Notes under the pieces: model-generated
What the model was told of the DNA's origin: nothing
The model's input: only the letters and a program-made list of their open reading frames with translations
The model's database searches: none
Shown: positions 1 through 7,498 of the stretch, piece by piece
Layout of the letters: every line of letters begins with the position of its first letter
How positions within the stretch are numbered: the stretch's first letter is position 1
Made by a program: the position numbers and the translations under genes
From: Bacteroidales bacterium UBA1197
Lineage (GTDB): Bacteria; Bacteroidota; Bacteroidia; Bacteroidales; UBA932
Direction of reading: 5' to 3'
NCBI GenBank assembly: GCA_002309995.1
Contig: DBYB01000027.1
Coordinates: 239-19,601 of the forward strand
DNA: 19,363 nucleotides

Positions 1-1
1 C

Positions 2-1069
2 GGCAGCCGCTATCCGGTAAATCCCGGATATGTTGGCAACGGGTTGGACCCGCTGCGCCGTGCCGACTCGCTGGGGCTTCTGACCGCAGAAGGGAAGAAG
101 CTGATGCGCGCCTTTGCGCGGCTGGACAGTGTTTCCACGGGAACTTACGGTCTGATCTGCGCTCTCGGTGCAGAGGAACAGCAGGGGATTGCCCGCCGTA
201 TGGCTGCTGAGTATCCCGGAGTGTTCCGGCAGAAAGGGCGCGACAGCGTTGCCTGCTATTCCACGCATAAGCAAAGGGCCATCCTATCTATGACCAACTT
301 TGCAGCGGCCCTGGCAGGCGCAGCGCCCGGAGTGCATTTCGGATTCGTAGCCGGGGAGAAGTATTACGATTATCTGTGCCGTGAAGACCAGGCGGTTTCA
401 GGACTCAAAGGAGGCTCCCGCAAGGCCGACAAGGCGATGGCGGAACAGTTTGATTTTCAAGGTTTCTATTCCAGAATCTTCACCGACCCGGTGAAGGCTC
501 ATACCTGCTTCAAGAGCGACCGCCTGATGGCCGAGACTTGCGTCACCAACGGCTCGGTGGCGGATTATCTCGGCATCCCGGAACTGGTCCGCTGCCTCAC
601 TCCGGAAGAATTTGAAATCGGGTCGCGGATCTACAATGCTAAACAGTACTATCAGCACTGCGGCAGCGTCGAGCAGGGCGAATGGCGGATGCACATAATG
701 GACCCTCTGGTACTGGATTTCGTGGAGAAGGCAGATGCTGCCGTGGCAGGCAATCGGATTGCTGCAGACCTCCGTTTCAGCCATGACGTCGGCCTGATGC
801 CGTTCTTCTCGCTCATCGGCCTGGAAGGCTACGATGTGCATCTATGCTTCGAAGAAGTGAGCGACAATTGGAACGCCACCTATATGATGCCGATGGCGAC
901 AAACCTTCAACTGGTCTTCTACCGCAACAGGAAGGGCGACATCCTTGTCAAAGTGCTTTTCAACGAAGGCGAAAGTTCCATTCCTGCCCTCGGTCCCGGC
1001 CCCTTCTACCCCTGGGATGCGATCCGCAAATATCTTCTCTCGACGGTAATCGGTCAGAATTCGCAGTAG
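2..1069 (+). CDS. Histidine acid phosphatase (phytase/MINPP superfamily), 5'-truncated by window
   Basis: This gene is open from the first bases of the window, so its true start and signal peptide lie to the left. The first visible residues are GSRYP, the end of the RHGxRxP phosphohistidine motif of branch-2 histidine phosphatases; the preceding Arg-His would lie just outside. The proton-donor motif is seen as His-Asp in SHDVGLMPFF (codon for His at 782-784). Family members remove phosphate from inositol phosphates or other phosphomonoesters, usually in the periplasm or at the cell surface. The HD pair resembles AppA-type phytases, whereas MINPP enzymes usually have HAE. About 355 residues are visible, consistent with a family protein of roughly 400-450. 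The stop TAG at 1067-1069 overlaps the 3' end of rsmE on the other strand. The superfamily is well supported; the substrate is not known. Confidence 0.85.
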   Translation, partial: GSRYPVNPGYVGNGLDPLRRADSLGLLTAEGKKLMRAFARLDSVSTGTYGLICALGAEEQQGIARRMAAEYPGVFRQKGRDSVACYSTHKQRAILSMTNFAAALAGAAPGVHFGFVAGEKYYDYLCREDQAVSGLKGGSRKADKAMAEQFDFQGFYSRIFTDPVKAHTCFKSDRLMAETCVTNGSVADYLGIPELVRCLTPEEFEIGSRIYNAKQYYQHCGSVEQGEWRMHIMDPLVLDFVEKADAAVAGNRIAADLRFSHDVGLMPFFSLIGLEGYDVHLCFEEVSDNWNATYMMPMATNLQLVFYRNRKGDILVKVLFNEGESSIPALGPGPFYPWDAIRKYLLSTVIGQNSQ

Positions 1070-1773
1070 ACCATAGTGGTGGCGACGAGGGCGGCGGTTT
1101 CGGTTCTGAGGCGGCTGGAGCCGAGGGTGACGGGGACGAAGCCGCGGGAGATGGCGAGCTCCGCTTCTTCCGGGGAGAAATCGCCCTCCGGGCCAATCAG
1201 GATACAGATTTCCGGGCTCGAGTCTGGTAGGGCTGCTTCTTCCAGCACCTGCCGGACGGTGCGCTTTTCGCCGTCGAAGCAGTAGCAAATCATTTTGACG
1301 GCATCTTCCGGCGCGGCGAGGATAAACTCCTTAACACTTACCGGCTGGCGCACCTCGGGGATGGCGCCCTTGAGCGACTGCTTAGCGGCAGAGCGGACCA
1401 GACGTTCAAGCCTGTCGGTCTTGAGCACGCGGCGCTCCGAGCGCTCGCCAATCACCGGTGCGAGCACGTCCAGGCCTATTTCGGTGGCCTTTTCGGCAAA
1501 CCACTCGTATCGGTCGGCGTTCTTGGTGGGGCAAACCGCCATAGTGAGACGGTAGTGGTGCGCCCCGAAGCCGCTTATGCGCTCCTCGACCGTAGCCGTC
1601 GCCTCGCGCGGGTCGGCATCCAGCAGCGCGCATTGCATCAGTGTACCCCGTCCGTCTATCACGGAAATCCTGTCTCCTGCGCGGTGCCTGAGCACCCTGA
1701 CGCAGTGCCCGGACTCATCCGGGTCGAGCCGGACCAGACCGTCAGAAATATCGCAACTGTAGAAAAGTTCCAT
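1054..1773 (-). CDS. rsmE: 16S rRNA m3U1498 methyltransferase RsmE
   Basis: The 239-residue product has the normal RsmE length. An N-terminal PUA-like RNA-binding part (about 1-70, with SGHCVRVLRHRAGD) precedes a SPOUT methyltransferase domain. The SPOUT knot residues are clear: ILIGPEGDFSPEEAEL at about 191-206 and LGSSRLRTETAALVA at about 217-231, which form the S-adenosylmethionine site. The enzyme methylates N3 of U1498 in the 30S decoding region. The ATG at 1771-1773 was chosen because it starts the conserved N-terminus and lies only 8 nt below a likely -7 promoter box. The gene converges on the phosphatase with a 16 bp overlap and no visible terminator. It is divergent from the TIR gene. 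Confidence 0.96.
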   Translation of the reverse strand: MELFYSCDISDGLVRLDPDESGHCVRVLRHRAGDRISVIDGRGTLMQCALLDADPREATATVEERISGFGAHHYRLTMAVCPTKNADRYEWFAEKATEIGLDVLAPVIGERSERRVLKTDRLERLVRSAAKQSLKGAIPEVRQPVSVKEFILAAPEDAVKMICYCFDGEKRTVRQVLEEAALPDSSPEICILIGPEGDFSPEEAELAISRGFVPVTLGSSRLRTETAALVATTMVYCEF

Positions 1774-1781
1774 ACCGGGTG

Positions 1782-1789
1782 CAAATATG
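1782..1789 (-). promoter_or_regulatory. Likely -7 box for rsmE (CATATTTG)
   Basis: On the minus strand the sequence CATATTTG is one mismatch from the Bacteroidetes -7 consensus TAnnTTTG. It is followed by CACC, as at the glnN promoter in this window. It ends 8 nt before the rsmE ATG, so the expected leader is only a few nucleotides. I see no clear -33 TTTG partner. Confidence 0.5.
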
Positions 1790-1810
1790 CGAAATTTCGA
1801 TTTAAAATGC

Positions 1811-1818
1811 TATATTTG
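1811..1818 (+). promoter_or_regulatory. -7 box for the TIR cluster (TATATTTG)
   Basis: This is a perfect match to the Bacteroidetes -7 element TAnnTTTG. Only 6 nt separate it from the ATG at 1825, so transcription probably begins at or within a couple of bases of the start codon. It also rules out the in-frame ATG at 1807, which would lie upstream of the box. No convincing -33 element is visible. Confidence 0.65.
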
Positions 1819-1824
1819 CATCTT

Positions 1825-2793
1825 ATGCAATACGATGTTTTCATAAGTTATTCCAGACGTGATTCCAAGCTCGTAGAGAAGGTCTGCGAGTCCCTCACGG
1901 CTGCCGGCATAAGCTTCTTCATCGACAAAGAAGGTATCAGCGCCGGTGCCAACTTCCCTGAAGTCCTGGCCCGCACCATAGATTCCGCCACAATTTTCCT
2001 GCTGATTGCCGGAGAGAACGCCTATAAGTCGAAGTTCACCAAGGCCGAGATCCTCTATGCGTTCAACCACAAGCGCAGCGGATGCATCATCCCCTACATC
2101 ATCGACGACACCCCTATGCCTTCCGACCTGGAGTTCCTCCTCGGCAACGTGAACTGGGTGTACGCCTCCAAGTGCCCCGTGGCCGACCTCCCAGTGGAGG
2201 TGAAGAAAGCGCTGGACAATCCCGACCAGGGCACAATCGGCGGCCGCAAGGTCAAGAAGATGTGGTGGCTCTGGCTGCTCATCCCCATTGTGCTCGGCGT
2301 TGCCGGATACGTGGCATACAGTTCTATGCAGGATTACAAGGAAGACAAGCAGGCGGAAGCGGAGAAGGCCCAGGCAGACGCCGACCATGGCTGCTACCGT
2401 GAGCTCATCCGCCAGTCCGATTCCCTGGTCGCTGCAGCCTCCGTGCTCAGTCGCCGGGACAACACCCTGGAAACCACCTCCGAGCAGATTGCCGACCTGC
2501 AGCAGGCTGCAGACCTTCTGGCGCAGTCCGACAGCGTCAAGGCCCTGCACGACAGCCAGGTTCTTTACAGAACCCTGTTCAACACGGACATAACTGCCCG
2601 TCAGAACATAATACGCGAGCGCCTCGACTCCATGCACAAGGCCTGGTCCGAGTACGCCCTTGATTCCTGGAGCCTCTTCCAGGTCACCGGCAGCAGGTCC
2701 GAGGCCCAGAACACCCTCGACTGCATCGAGCACGCGCTCTCAATCAAACCCAGCCCCGAATTGCAAACAATCAAAAATAAGCTTGCGAAATGA
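1825..2793 (+). CDS. Membrane-anchored TIR-domain protein (TIR-TM-helical tail)
   Basis: The 322-residue protein begins directly with a TIR domain: YDVFISYSRRD at 3-13, FFIDKEGISAG at 31-41, and the segment SKFTKAE at 69-75. Glu75 sits where the catalytic glutamate of NAD+-cleaving TIR domains is expected (S-x5-E). A single membrane helix follows at about 146-165 (MWWLWLLIPIVLGVAGYVAY), preceded by basic RKVKK. By the positive-inside rule the TIR domain is cytoplasmic and the tail periplasmic. The tail (170-322) is acidic and helical, with a possible coiled coil and a TPR-like end. TIR proteins cleave NAD+ or make signalling nucleotides, or act as adaptors; which applies here is not shown. 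The start at 1825 is set by the domain boundary and promoter. The stop overlaps the next ATG (ATGA), implying translational coupling. Confidence 0.88.
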   Translation: MQYDVFISYSRRDSKLVEKVCESLTAAGISFFIDKEGISAGANFPEVLARTIDSATIFLLIAGENAYKSKFTKAEILYAFNHKRSGCIIPYIIDDTPMPSDLEFLLGNVNWVYASKCPVADLPVEVKKALDNPDQGTIGGRKVKKMWWLWLLIPIVLGVAGYVAYSSMQDYKEDKQAEAEKAQADADHGCYRELIRQSDSLVAAASVLSRRDNTLETTSEQIADLQQAADLLAQSDSVKALHDSQVLYRTLFNTDITARQNIIRERLDSMHKAWSEYALDSWSLFQVTGSRSEAQNTLDCIEHALSIKPSPELQTIKNKLAK

Positions 2794-5063
2794 AGAAACT
2801 GATTCTCATCCTGTTGGTCGCTCTCCTGACCGCAGCTCCGGCCTACGCCCAGAAGTCTTTTGACATGCGCTACAATGAGGCCGTTGAGTTCTATACCAAG
2901 AAGCAGTACGACAAGGCCATCAAGGTTCTGGACGCCGCAAAGAAGAGCCCTGGCGTCACCAAGGCTCAGATTGAGAAGGCCAACCGCCTCAGGAACCAGT
3001 GCACCTCCGCCATAAGCAAGGGCAAGGACCTCAACCTCAGCAAGGAAGAAATCTTCGCCCCCGGCCCCGGTATAACCGACAGTATCTACGTTACCGCCGG
3101 CAAGGCATGGACGGTTACGGCCTGCCCCGAGTGGTGCAACACCTGGCAGGAGCAGGACGTCCTGTTCATCGAGGTGCTCCCCAACGAGGAACGTACCTCC
3201 AAGAAGGGCAATATCGAGGTTACGATGGGCAAGGAGCGCACTGCGTACATCATCGTTACCCAGGATCCCAGGCTTGATATCAACTGCCCCGTTCGCGTTC
3301 TCACCACCCCCGGCCGTGCAATGGTTTACGTTGACCTGCTGGACGGAGCCCTGTCGGAGGATTTCCTGCTTCCCGAGGGCCGTCACCGCATCCGCGTGGA
3401 GAAGAACGGCTATGAGCGCAGGGATACCACTGTCGTGCTGGGCAAGGAGCAGGAGGCAGGAGCGGTATATCGCTTCAATCTCAGGCCCCTGTTCGCCACG
3501 GTTTCCGTGAACATCGCCGCTGCAGACGGCAATACCCTCGACTTCAATCCCTCGCTGGAAATCAGTGGCAACGAGGTTAATCTCCATCCCAGCACGGTGA
3601 AGAGTTTCAACCTCGACCAGGATATCAGTTACTACAGCCTCTACGAGGACAATCTCATCCCCCTGCATCCCGGCCAGTACCTGCTCAAGGTTTCCGCTCC
3701 GGGATACGTTCCTGCCAGGACCAACTTCGAGGCCGTGGCATCCGGTAACAAGGTCTTTGATTTCAGTCTGGACCCTGTCACCGGTACCGTTTCCGTGAGT
3801 GACGAGGAGAATGCCGCAGGCGCGCTCGTGTTCGTGGACGGCAAGGAGGCAGGCAAGGTGCCTTTCTCCGGCCTTACCCTCAAGATGGGCAAGCACTCCC
3901 TCCGCTTCGAGAAGCCCGGCTTCGTTACCGACCAGCCCGAATACGAGGTTGAGGTAAGCGAAGGCGGTAATACCGAGTTCAAGGTTGTGATGGCCCCGTA
4001 TAACGATTACACCATCACCTCCGAGCCCAACTACTGCAAGGTTTATCTCGACGGCGAGTATGCCGGCACCACTCCGCTTAACCTCACGGTTCGTGAAGGT
4101 GAGCACCTCCTCAGGCTTGAAAAGAACGGTTATTATCCCGTGGAAAAATTTATCACCCCCGCTCTCGACGGTGAGGCCAAGCAGCTTTCTTTCGTGATGG
4201 ATAACGCTTATCCTCTGCTGGTTACGGCCGACAAGGATAGCCTCTCCGTAATCATCAGCAAGGGCAAGGGCAGGGACCGCAGGGTGTACGCCCAGGACGT
4301 GAAGACTCCGGCCACCGTGCAGATCCCTCTCAGCAAGGAACCGTACGACCTGGAACTCATACGCAGCGACCGCAAGACCGCATACAAGGGCCGCGTCAAT
4401 TTCTCCGACCCTTCCAAGGACCAGGTCAAGATACTCACCTGGGAGGACGGTTCGCCGATTCTATCAGTAAACGCATACCTGCTCGGTCCGGAGCCCAGCC
4501 TCGGCTCCTCATCCCTCAATAAGGACTACCGCAGGCTCGGCGAGGCGACGCTGTCTTCAATGAGACTTTTCCCCGGCCTGTCCACCGGAGTCGCCAAGGC
4601 GGCATTCTTCGTGCAGACCGACCCGAACGTTGCCATACAGTATCCGGCAGATGCTGCCGCCGCCAATCCGGTTGGATTGATTCCCGCGTTCTCCATCCTC
4701 TTCATCAACGAGGAGTTCCGTGTCGGCGGTGCGCTGTTCCCCTTTATGGATGTGGCCGGTCTGGCCACCTATACCTGGTATCCCAATCTCAGCGGCTTCC
4801 TGAATTTCACCCATATGTCCGGTCACGATGTCTTCATCGGAGCCGAACTCACCTCCAGGCTCAGCATCTTCAACGTGAACCTGAAGGCTGGTATGATGGG
4901 ATTTTTCGGCGGCGAGGCACATATCCACTACAAAACCGCCGGCACCAACAACGACGCTTTCGTGCACGAGGCCTACACTCCTCCGATGGCGTTCGTGATA
5001 TCTGCCGGCTTCACCCTTGGCAGCAACAACTGCAGGGGCGAGAACATACTCAGGGTATTCTGA
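2790..5063 (+). CDS. Secreted PEGA-repeat envelope protein with TPR-like N-terminus
   Basis: The 757-residue protein has a clear signal peptide (MKKLILILLVALLTAAPAYA, cleavage after about residue 20). Next comes a TPR-like helical pair at about 28-70 (AVEFYTKKQYDKAIKVLDAA), then a BACON-like beta domain at about 81-160. Four PEGA or PEGA-like repeats follow at about 165-232, 236-328, 331-401 and 405-470. Their signatures include LPEGRHRIRVEKNGY, HPGQYLLKVSAPGY, LKMGKHSLRFEKPGF and VREGEHLLRLEKNGY. PEGA domains are short beta modules of surface and envelope proteins. The last 190 residues are rich in hydrophobic and aromatic strands and end in ILRVF, which could be an outer-membrane beta domain. 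The gene overlaps the TIR gene by 4 bp and lies 1 bp from the NlpC/P60 gene. I do not recognise a named function. Confidence 0.82.
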   Translation: MKKLILILLVALLTAAPAYAQKSFDMRYNEAVEFYTKKQYDKAIKVLDAAKKSPGVTKAQIEKANRLRNQCTSAISKGKDLNLSKEEIFAPGPGITDSIYVTAGKAWTVTACPEWCNTWQEQDVLFIEVLPNEERTSKKGNIEVTMGKERTAYIIVTQDPRLDINCPVRVLTTPGRAMVYVDLLDGALSEDFLLPEGRHRIRVEKNGYERRDTTVVLGKEQEAGAVYRFNLRPLFATVSVNIAAADGNTLDFNPSLEISGNEVNLHPSTVKSFNLDQDISYYSLYEDNLIPLHPGQYLLKVSAPGYVPARTNFEAVASGNKVFDFSLDPVTGTVSVSDEENAAGALVFVDGKEAGKVPFSGLTLKMGKHSLRFEKPGFVTDQPEYEVEVSEGGNTEFKVVMAPYNDYTITSEPNYCKVYLDGEYAGTTPLNLTVREGEHLLRLEKNGYYPVEKFITPALDGEAKQLSFVMDNAYPLLVTADKDSLSVIISKGKGRDRRVYAQDVKTPATVQIPLSKEPYDLELIRSDRKTAYKGRVNFSDPSKDQVKILTWEDGSPILSVNAYLLGPEPSLGSSSLNKDYRRLGEATLSSMRLFPGLSTGVAKAAFFVQTDPNVAIQYPADAAAANPVGLIPAFSILFINEEFRVGGALFPFMDVAGLATYTWYPNLSGFLNFTHMSGHDVFIGAELTSRLSIFNVNLKAGMMGFFGGEAHIHYKTAGTNNDAFVHEAYTPPMAFVISAGFTLGSNNCRGENILRVF

Positions 5064-5064
5064 T

Positions 5065-5955
5065 ATGACGATACTTGCGGCACTTCTGACCTGGGCGGTC
5101 GTTAATCTGTCTTCCGCCTTTATGCGCTCAGAGCCCGATTACGAGGCCCCGCTGGACAACCAGCTCCTGATGGGAGCGCTGGTGCAGACGGCCGAAACCA
5201 GCCGCTACTGGGTCAAGGTGACCGCCGAAGACTATACCGGATGGGTGACTGAATTCGGCCTCACACCCCTGAGCGATGAGGAGAAGGACCGCTATCTGGC
5301 GGCACCCAAGTGGGTTTGCGTTGCAGAATACTCCCGCGTGCGAACCGCCCCGTCCGAGCGTTCTGAGGCCCTCGCCGATATTGCTATGGGCGACCTGGTC
5401 AGGCAGACGGAGGAAAAAGCCAAGGACGGCTGGACCAAGGTCCTCCTGCCCGACGGCCGCTCCGGCTGGATGCTCTCGCACGAACTGATGGACTTCCGCA
5501 CCTGGGCGGAGAGCCGCAGCGAAACGGCCCGCGCCCGGGAAATCACCAGCCTGGCCTGCTCCTTCGCCGGCACCCCGTATATGTGGGGCGGCAACACAGT
5601 CAAGTACTTCGACTGCAGCGGCCTGGTGAAGTTCTGCTACTTTATGAACGGCATACTGTTGCCTCGCAACGCAAGCCAGCAGTGCAAGTGCGGCACCCCC
5701 GTTACCGACGGCAGCTATGAGCCCGGTGACCTGCTCTTCTTCGGCAGCAAGAAGCCCCTGAAGGTCAGCCACGTAGCCATCTACGTGGGCGACGGACGCA
5801 TAGTCCACTCGTCGCAGGCGGTCAGGGTCATGGACCTGAAGGATTACTCTCGCGAGGTGGTTGCAGCCACCCGCATACTCGGCGATATTGATAACGGCAA
5901 AGGGGCGGTGAGCCTGCTCCTGAGCCCCTGGTACTTCGAACAGGATGGCGAATAA
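5065..5955 (+). CDS. Secreted SH3b-NlpC/P60 peptidoglycan endopeptidase
   Basis: The 296-residue product begins with a hydrophobic segment (1-20) that looks like a short signal peptide or anchor. SH3b-like domains cover about 28-70 and 82-140 (AEYSRVRTAPS and DGRSGWMLSHEL are typical). The C-terminal NlpC/P60 domain (about 155-275) carries Cys184 in FDCSGLVKF, His236 in VSHVAIYVGDGR and His248 in IVHSS, the expected Cys-His-His catalytic set. Such enzymes cut the gamma-D-Glu to diamino-acid bond of peptidoglycan stem peptides. The ATG at 5065 was chosen because it begins the hydrophobic segment 1 bp after the PEGA stop codon. The 3' end overlaps radA by 11 bp. Confidence 0.9.
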   Translation: MTILAALLTWAVVNLSSAFMRSEPDYEAPLDNQLLMGALVQTAETSRYWVKVTAEDYTGWVTEFGLTPLSDEEKDRYLAAPKWVCVAEYSRVRTAPSERSEALADIAMGDLVRQTEEKAKDGWTKVLLPDGRSGWMLSHELMDFRTWAESRSETARAREITSLACSFAGTPYMWGGNTVKYFDCSGLVKFCYFMNGILLPRNASQQCKCGTPVTDGSYEPGDLLFFGSKKPLKVSHVAIYVGDGRIVHSSQAVRVMDLKDYSREVVAATRILGDIDNGKGAVSLLLSPWYFEQDGE

Positions 5956-7318
5956 GGTCAAAACGGTATTCTTCTGCAGCAACTGCGGCAACGAAAGTCC
6001 CAAATGGTTGGGACGCTGCCCGGCGTGCGGCGAGTGGAATACTATGGTCGAGGCCCCAGTTGAGGCCAAGAAGCCTGCAGGCCCCTCGACGAAGCTCCGC
6101 TCCGGCGACCGCAAGCCCCGCAAGCTCAAGGATATCGATTACTCCTCCGAGGCCCGCATCAGCCTGGGCTCCAAGGAGCTCGACCGCCTGCTCGGCGGCG
6201 GCCTGGTGCCCGGCTCGCTCATCCTCCTGGGCGGCGAACCCGGAATCGGCAAGTCCACCCTTAGCCTCCAGATTCCCCTCGGATGCCCTTCGCTACGTAC
6301 GCTCTATGTCACGGGCGAGGAGAGCGAGAAGCAGGTGAAGATGCGTGCCGAGCGGCTCGAGCAGACTCCCGGAAGTTCCGGCGAGTGCCTCATCTACTGC
6401 GAGACGCGTATCGAGGACGTGCTTCAGCAGGCTGAGGCCCTGCAGCCCGACCTCGTCATCGTGGACTCCGTCCAGACAATGTACACAGACTCGGCAGATT
6501 CTACCCCCGGCTCGGTCAGCCAGATTAAAGAGGTAGCGGCAGCGCTCCTGCGTTATGCCAAGGAGAGCGGCGTGCCTGTCATCCTTATCGGACATATTTC
6601 CAAGGACGGCTACATCGCCGGTCCCAAGATACTCGAACATATAGTCGATGTGGTACTGCAGTTCGAAGGAGAGAACCGCGGCTCGTACCGCATCCTGCGC
6701 AGCATAAAGAACCGCTTCGGCAGCACTTCCGAATTGGCGGTATTCGAGATGACCGGAAAAGGCCTCCGGGAGGTTGAGAATCCTTCCGAGATGCTCATCC
6801 CGATGCACGGCGAGGGCCTCAGCGGCACTGCGGTCGCCGCAATGCTCGACGGCACGCGCCCGCTGCTCTTCGAGGTGCAGGCGCTGGTATCGTCGGCCGC
6901 TTACGGCACCGCCCAGCGTTCGGCCACCGGCTTCGACGCCCGGCGTCTCAATATGCTGCTGGCAGTGCTCGAGAAGCGCGCCGGCTTCCACCTGAGCGCC
7001 AAGGACGTCTTCCTGAATATGGCCGGCGGCCTCAAGGTGAGCGACCCGGCCTGCGACCTTGCCGTTATCGCCGCCGTGCTGTCGTCCAACTTCGATTACG
7101 CCCTCCCGTCCGACTGCTGCTTCGCAGGCGAGGTCGGCCTGAGCGGCGAGATACGGCCGGTGGCACAGACCGACCGTCGCATCGGCGAGGCCGCCCGCCT
7201 TGGCTTCAAACGCATCTTTGTGAGTTCCTACAGCCCGCTCGACGCCAGACCGCCCGCCGGCATTCGCGTGGTCAAGGTTTCCGACGTGCCGGAACTTGTG
7301 CGAGCCCTTTTCAAGTAA
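5945..7318 (+). CDS. radA: DNA repair protein RadA
   Basis: The 457-residue protein has all RadA landmarks. There is an N-terminal zinc finger with Cys11, Cys14, Cys25 and Cys28, a RecA-like ATPase core with Walker A GEPGIGKS at 97-104, and the RadA-specific KNRFG motif at 255-259. A C-terminal Lon-protease-like domain (about 280-457) follows, with the conserved stretch KDVFLNMAGGLKVSDPACDL. RadA is a hexameric helicase that drives branch migration in recombinational repair. The ATG lies inside the end of the NlpC/P60 gene (11 bp overlap). That suggests co-expression with the envelope cluster, an odd partner for a housekeeping repair gene. Confidence 0.97.
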   Translation: MANKVKTVFFCSNCGNESPKWLGRCPACGEWNTMVEAPVEAKKPAGPSTKLRSGDRKPRKLKDIDYSSEARISLGSKELDRLLGGGLVPGSLILLGGEPGIGKSTLSLQIPLGCPSLRTLYVTGEESEKQVKMRAERLEQTPGSSGECLIYCETRIEDVLQQAEALQPDLVIVDSVQTMYTDSADSTPGSVSQIKEVAAALLRYAKESGVPVILIGHISKDGYIAGPKILEHIVDVVLQFEGENRGSYRILRSIKNRFGSTSELAVFEMTGKGLREVENPSEMLIPMHGEGLSGTAVAAMLDGTRPLLFEVQALVSSAAYGTAQRSATGFDARRLNMLLAVLEKRAGFHLSAKDVFLNMAGGLKVSDPACDLAVIAAVLSSNFDYALPSDCCFAGEVGLSGEIRPVAQTDRRIGEAARLGFKRIFVSSYSPLDARPPAGIRVVKVSDVPELVRALFK

Positions 7319-7337
7319 CCTTATTTATTCTATAAAA

Positions 7338-7486
7338 ATGTTCAAAACAATTGATTCCGGAGCTTACGCAGCTCCACTCTGTGAGATTGCGGGGAGTGCC
7401 TTGAGGAACTTCTCTGCCAAAGTCCGGGTGCAAACCCCGGGGGCACCACCGAACCGTACGGTGATGATGTTCCGTTTAACTGGTAA
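7338..7486 (+). pseudogene. Small Bacteroidales peptide gene split by a one-base frameshift
   Basis: An ATG at 7338 opens a frame reading MFKTIDSGAYAAPLCEIAG. A second frame, ending with TAA at 7484-7486, reads LEELLCQSPGANPGG and then a Gly/Asp/Pro-rich end finishing in FNW. The two halves are offset by one base. Adding one G to the run at 7391-7394 would join them into about 50 codons. The pattern (YxAP near the N-terminus, acidic middle, LCxS, then a Gly/Pro/Asp-rich tail) matches, from memory, a common class of short uncharacterised Bacteroidales proteins often found next to surface lipoproteins. The break may be real decay, a phase switch in the G run, or an assembly error. The stop lies 12 bp before the lipoprotein ATG, so the two are probably co-transcribed. 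Confidence 0.6.
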
Positions 7487-7498
7487 ATGAGAAGCGCT

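Noticed and set aside
1807..1824. Upstream in-frame ATG for the TIR protein
   Set aside because: It lies before the perfect -7 box at 1811-1818 and would add residues before the TIR first strand with no family support.
2601..4106. A 501-codon open frame on the minus strand
   Set aside because: It lies wholly antisense to the 3' end of the TIR gene and the PEGA gene, which have a clear signal peptide and domain motifs. Its own translation is low-complexity and typical of a GC-rich shadow frame.
7359..7466. Several small hairpins (GGAGCT/AGCTCC, CCGGG/CCCGG, CACCACCG/CGGTGATG) that suggest a structured RNA leader or tRNA-like element
   Set aside because: The stretch is better explained as two halves of a small coding gene. 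The hairpins do not match a riboswitch or tRNA fold I know, and GC-rich coding DNA readily gives such pairs.
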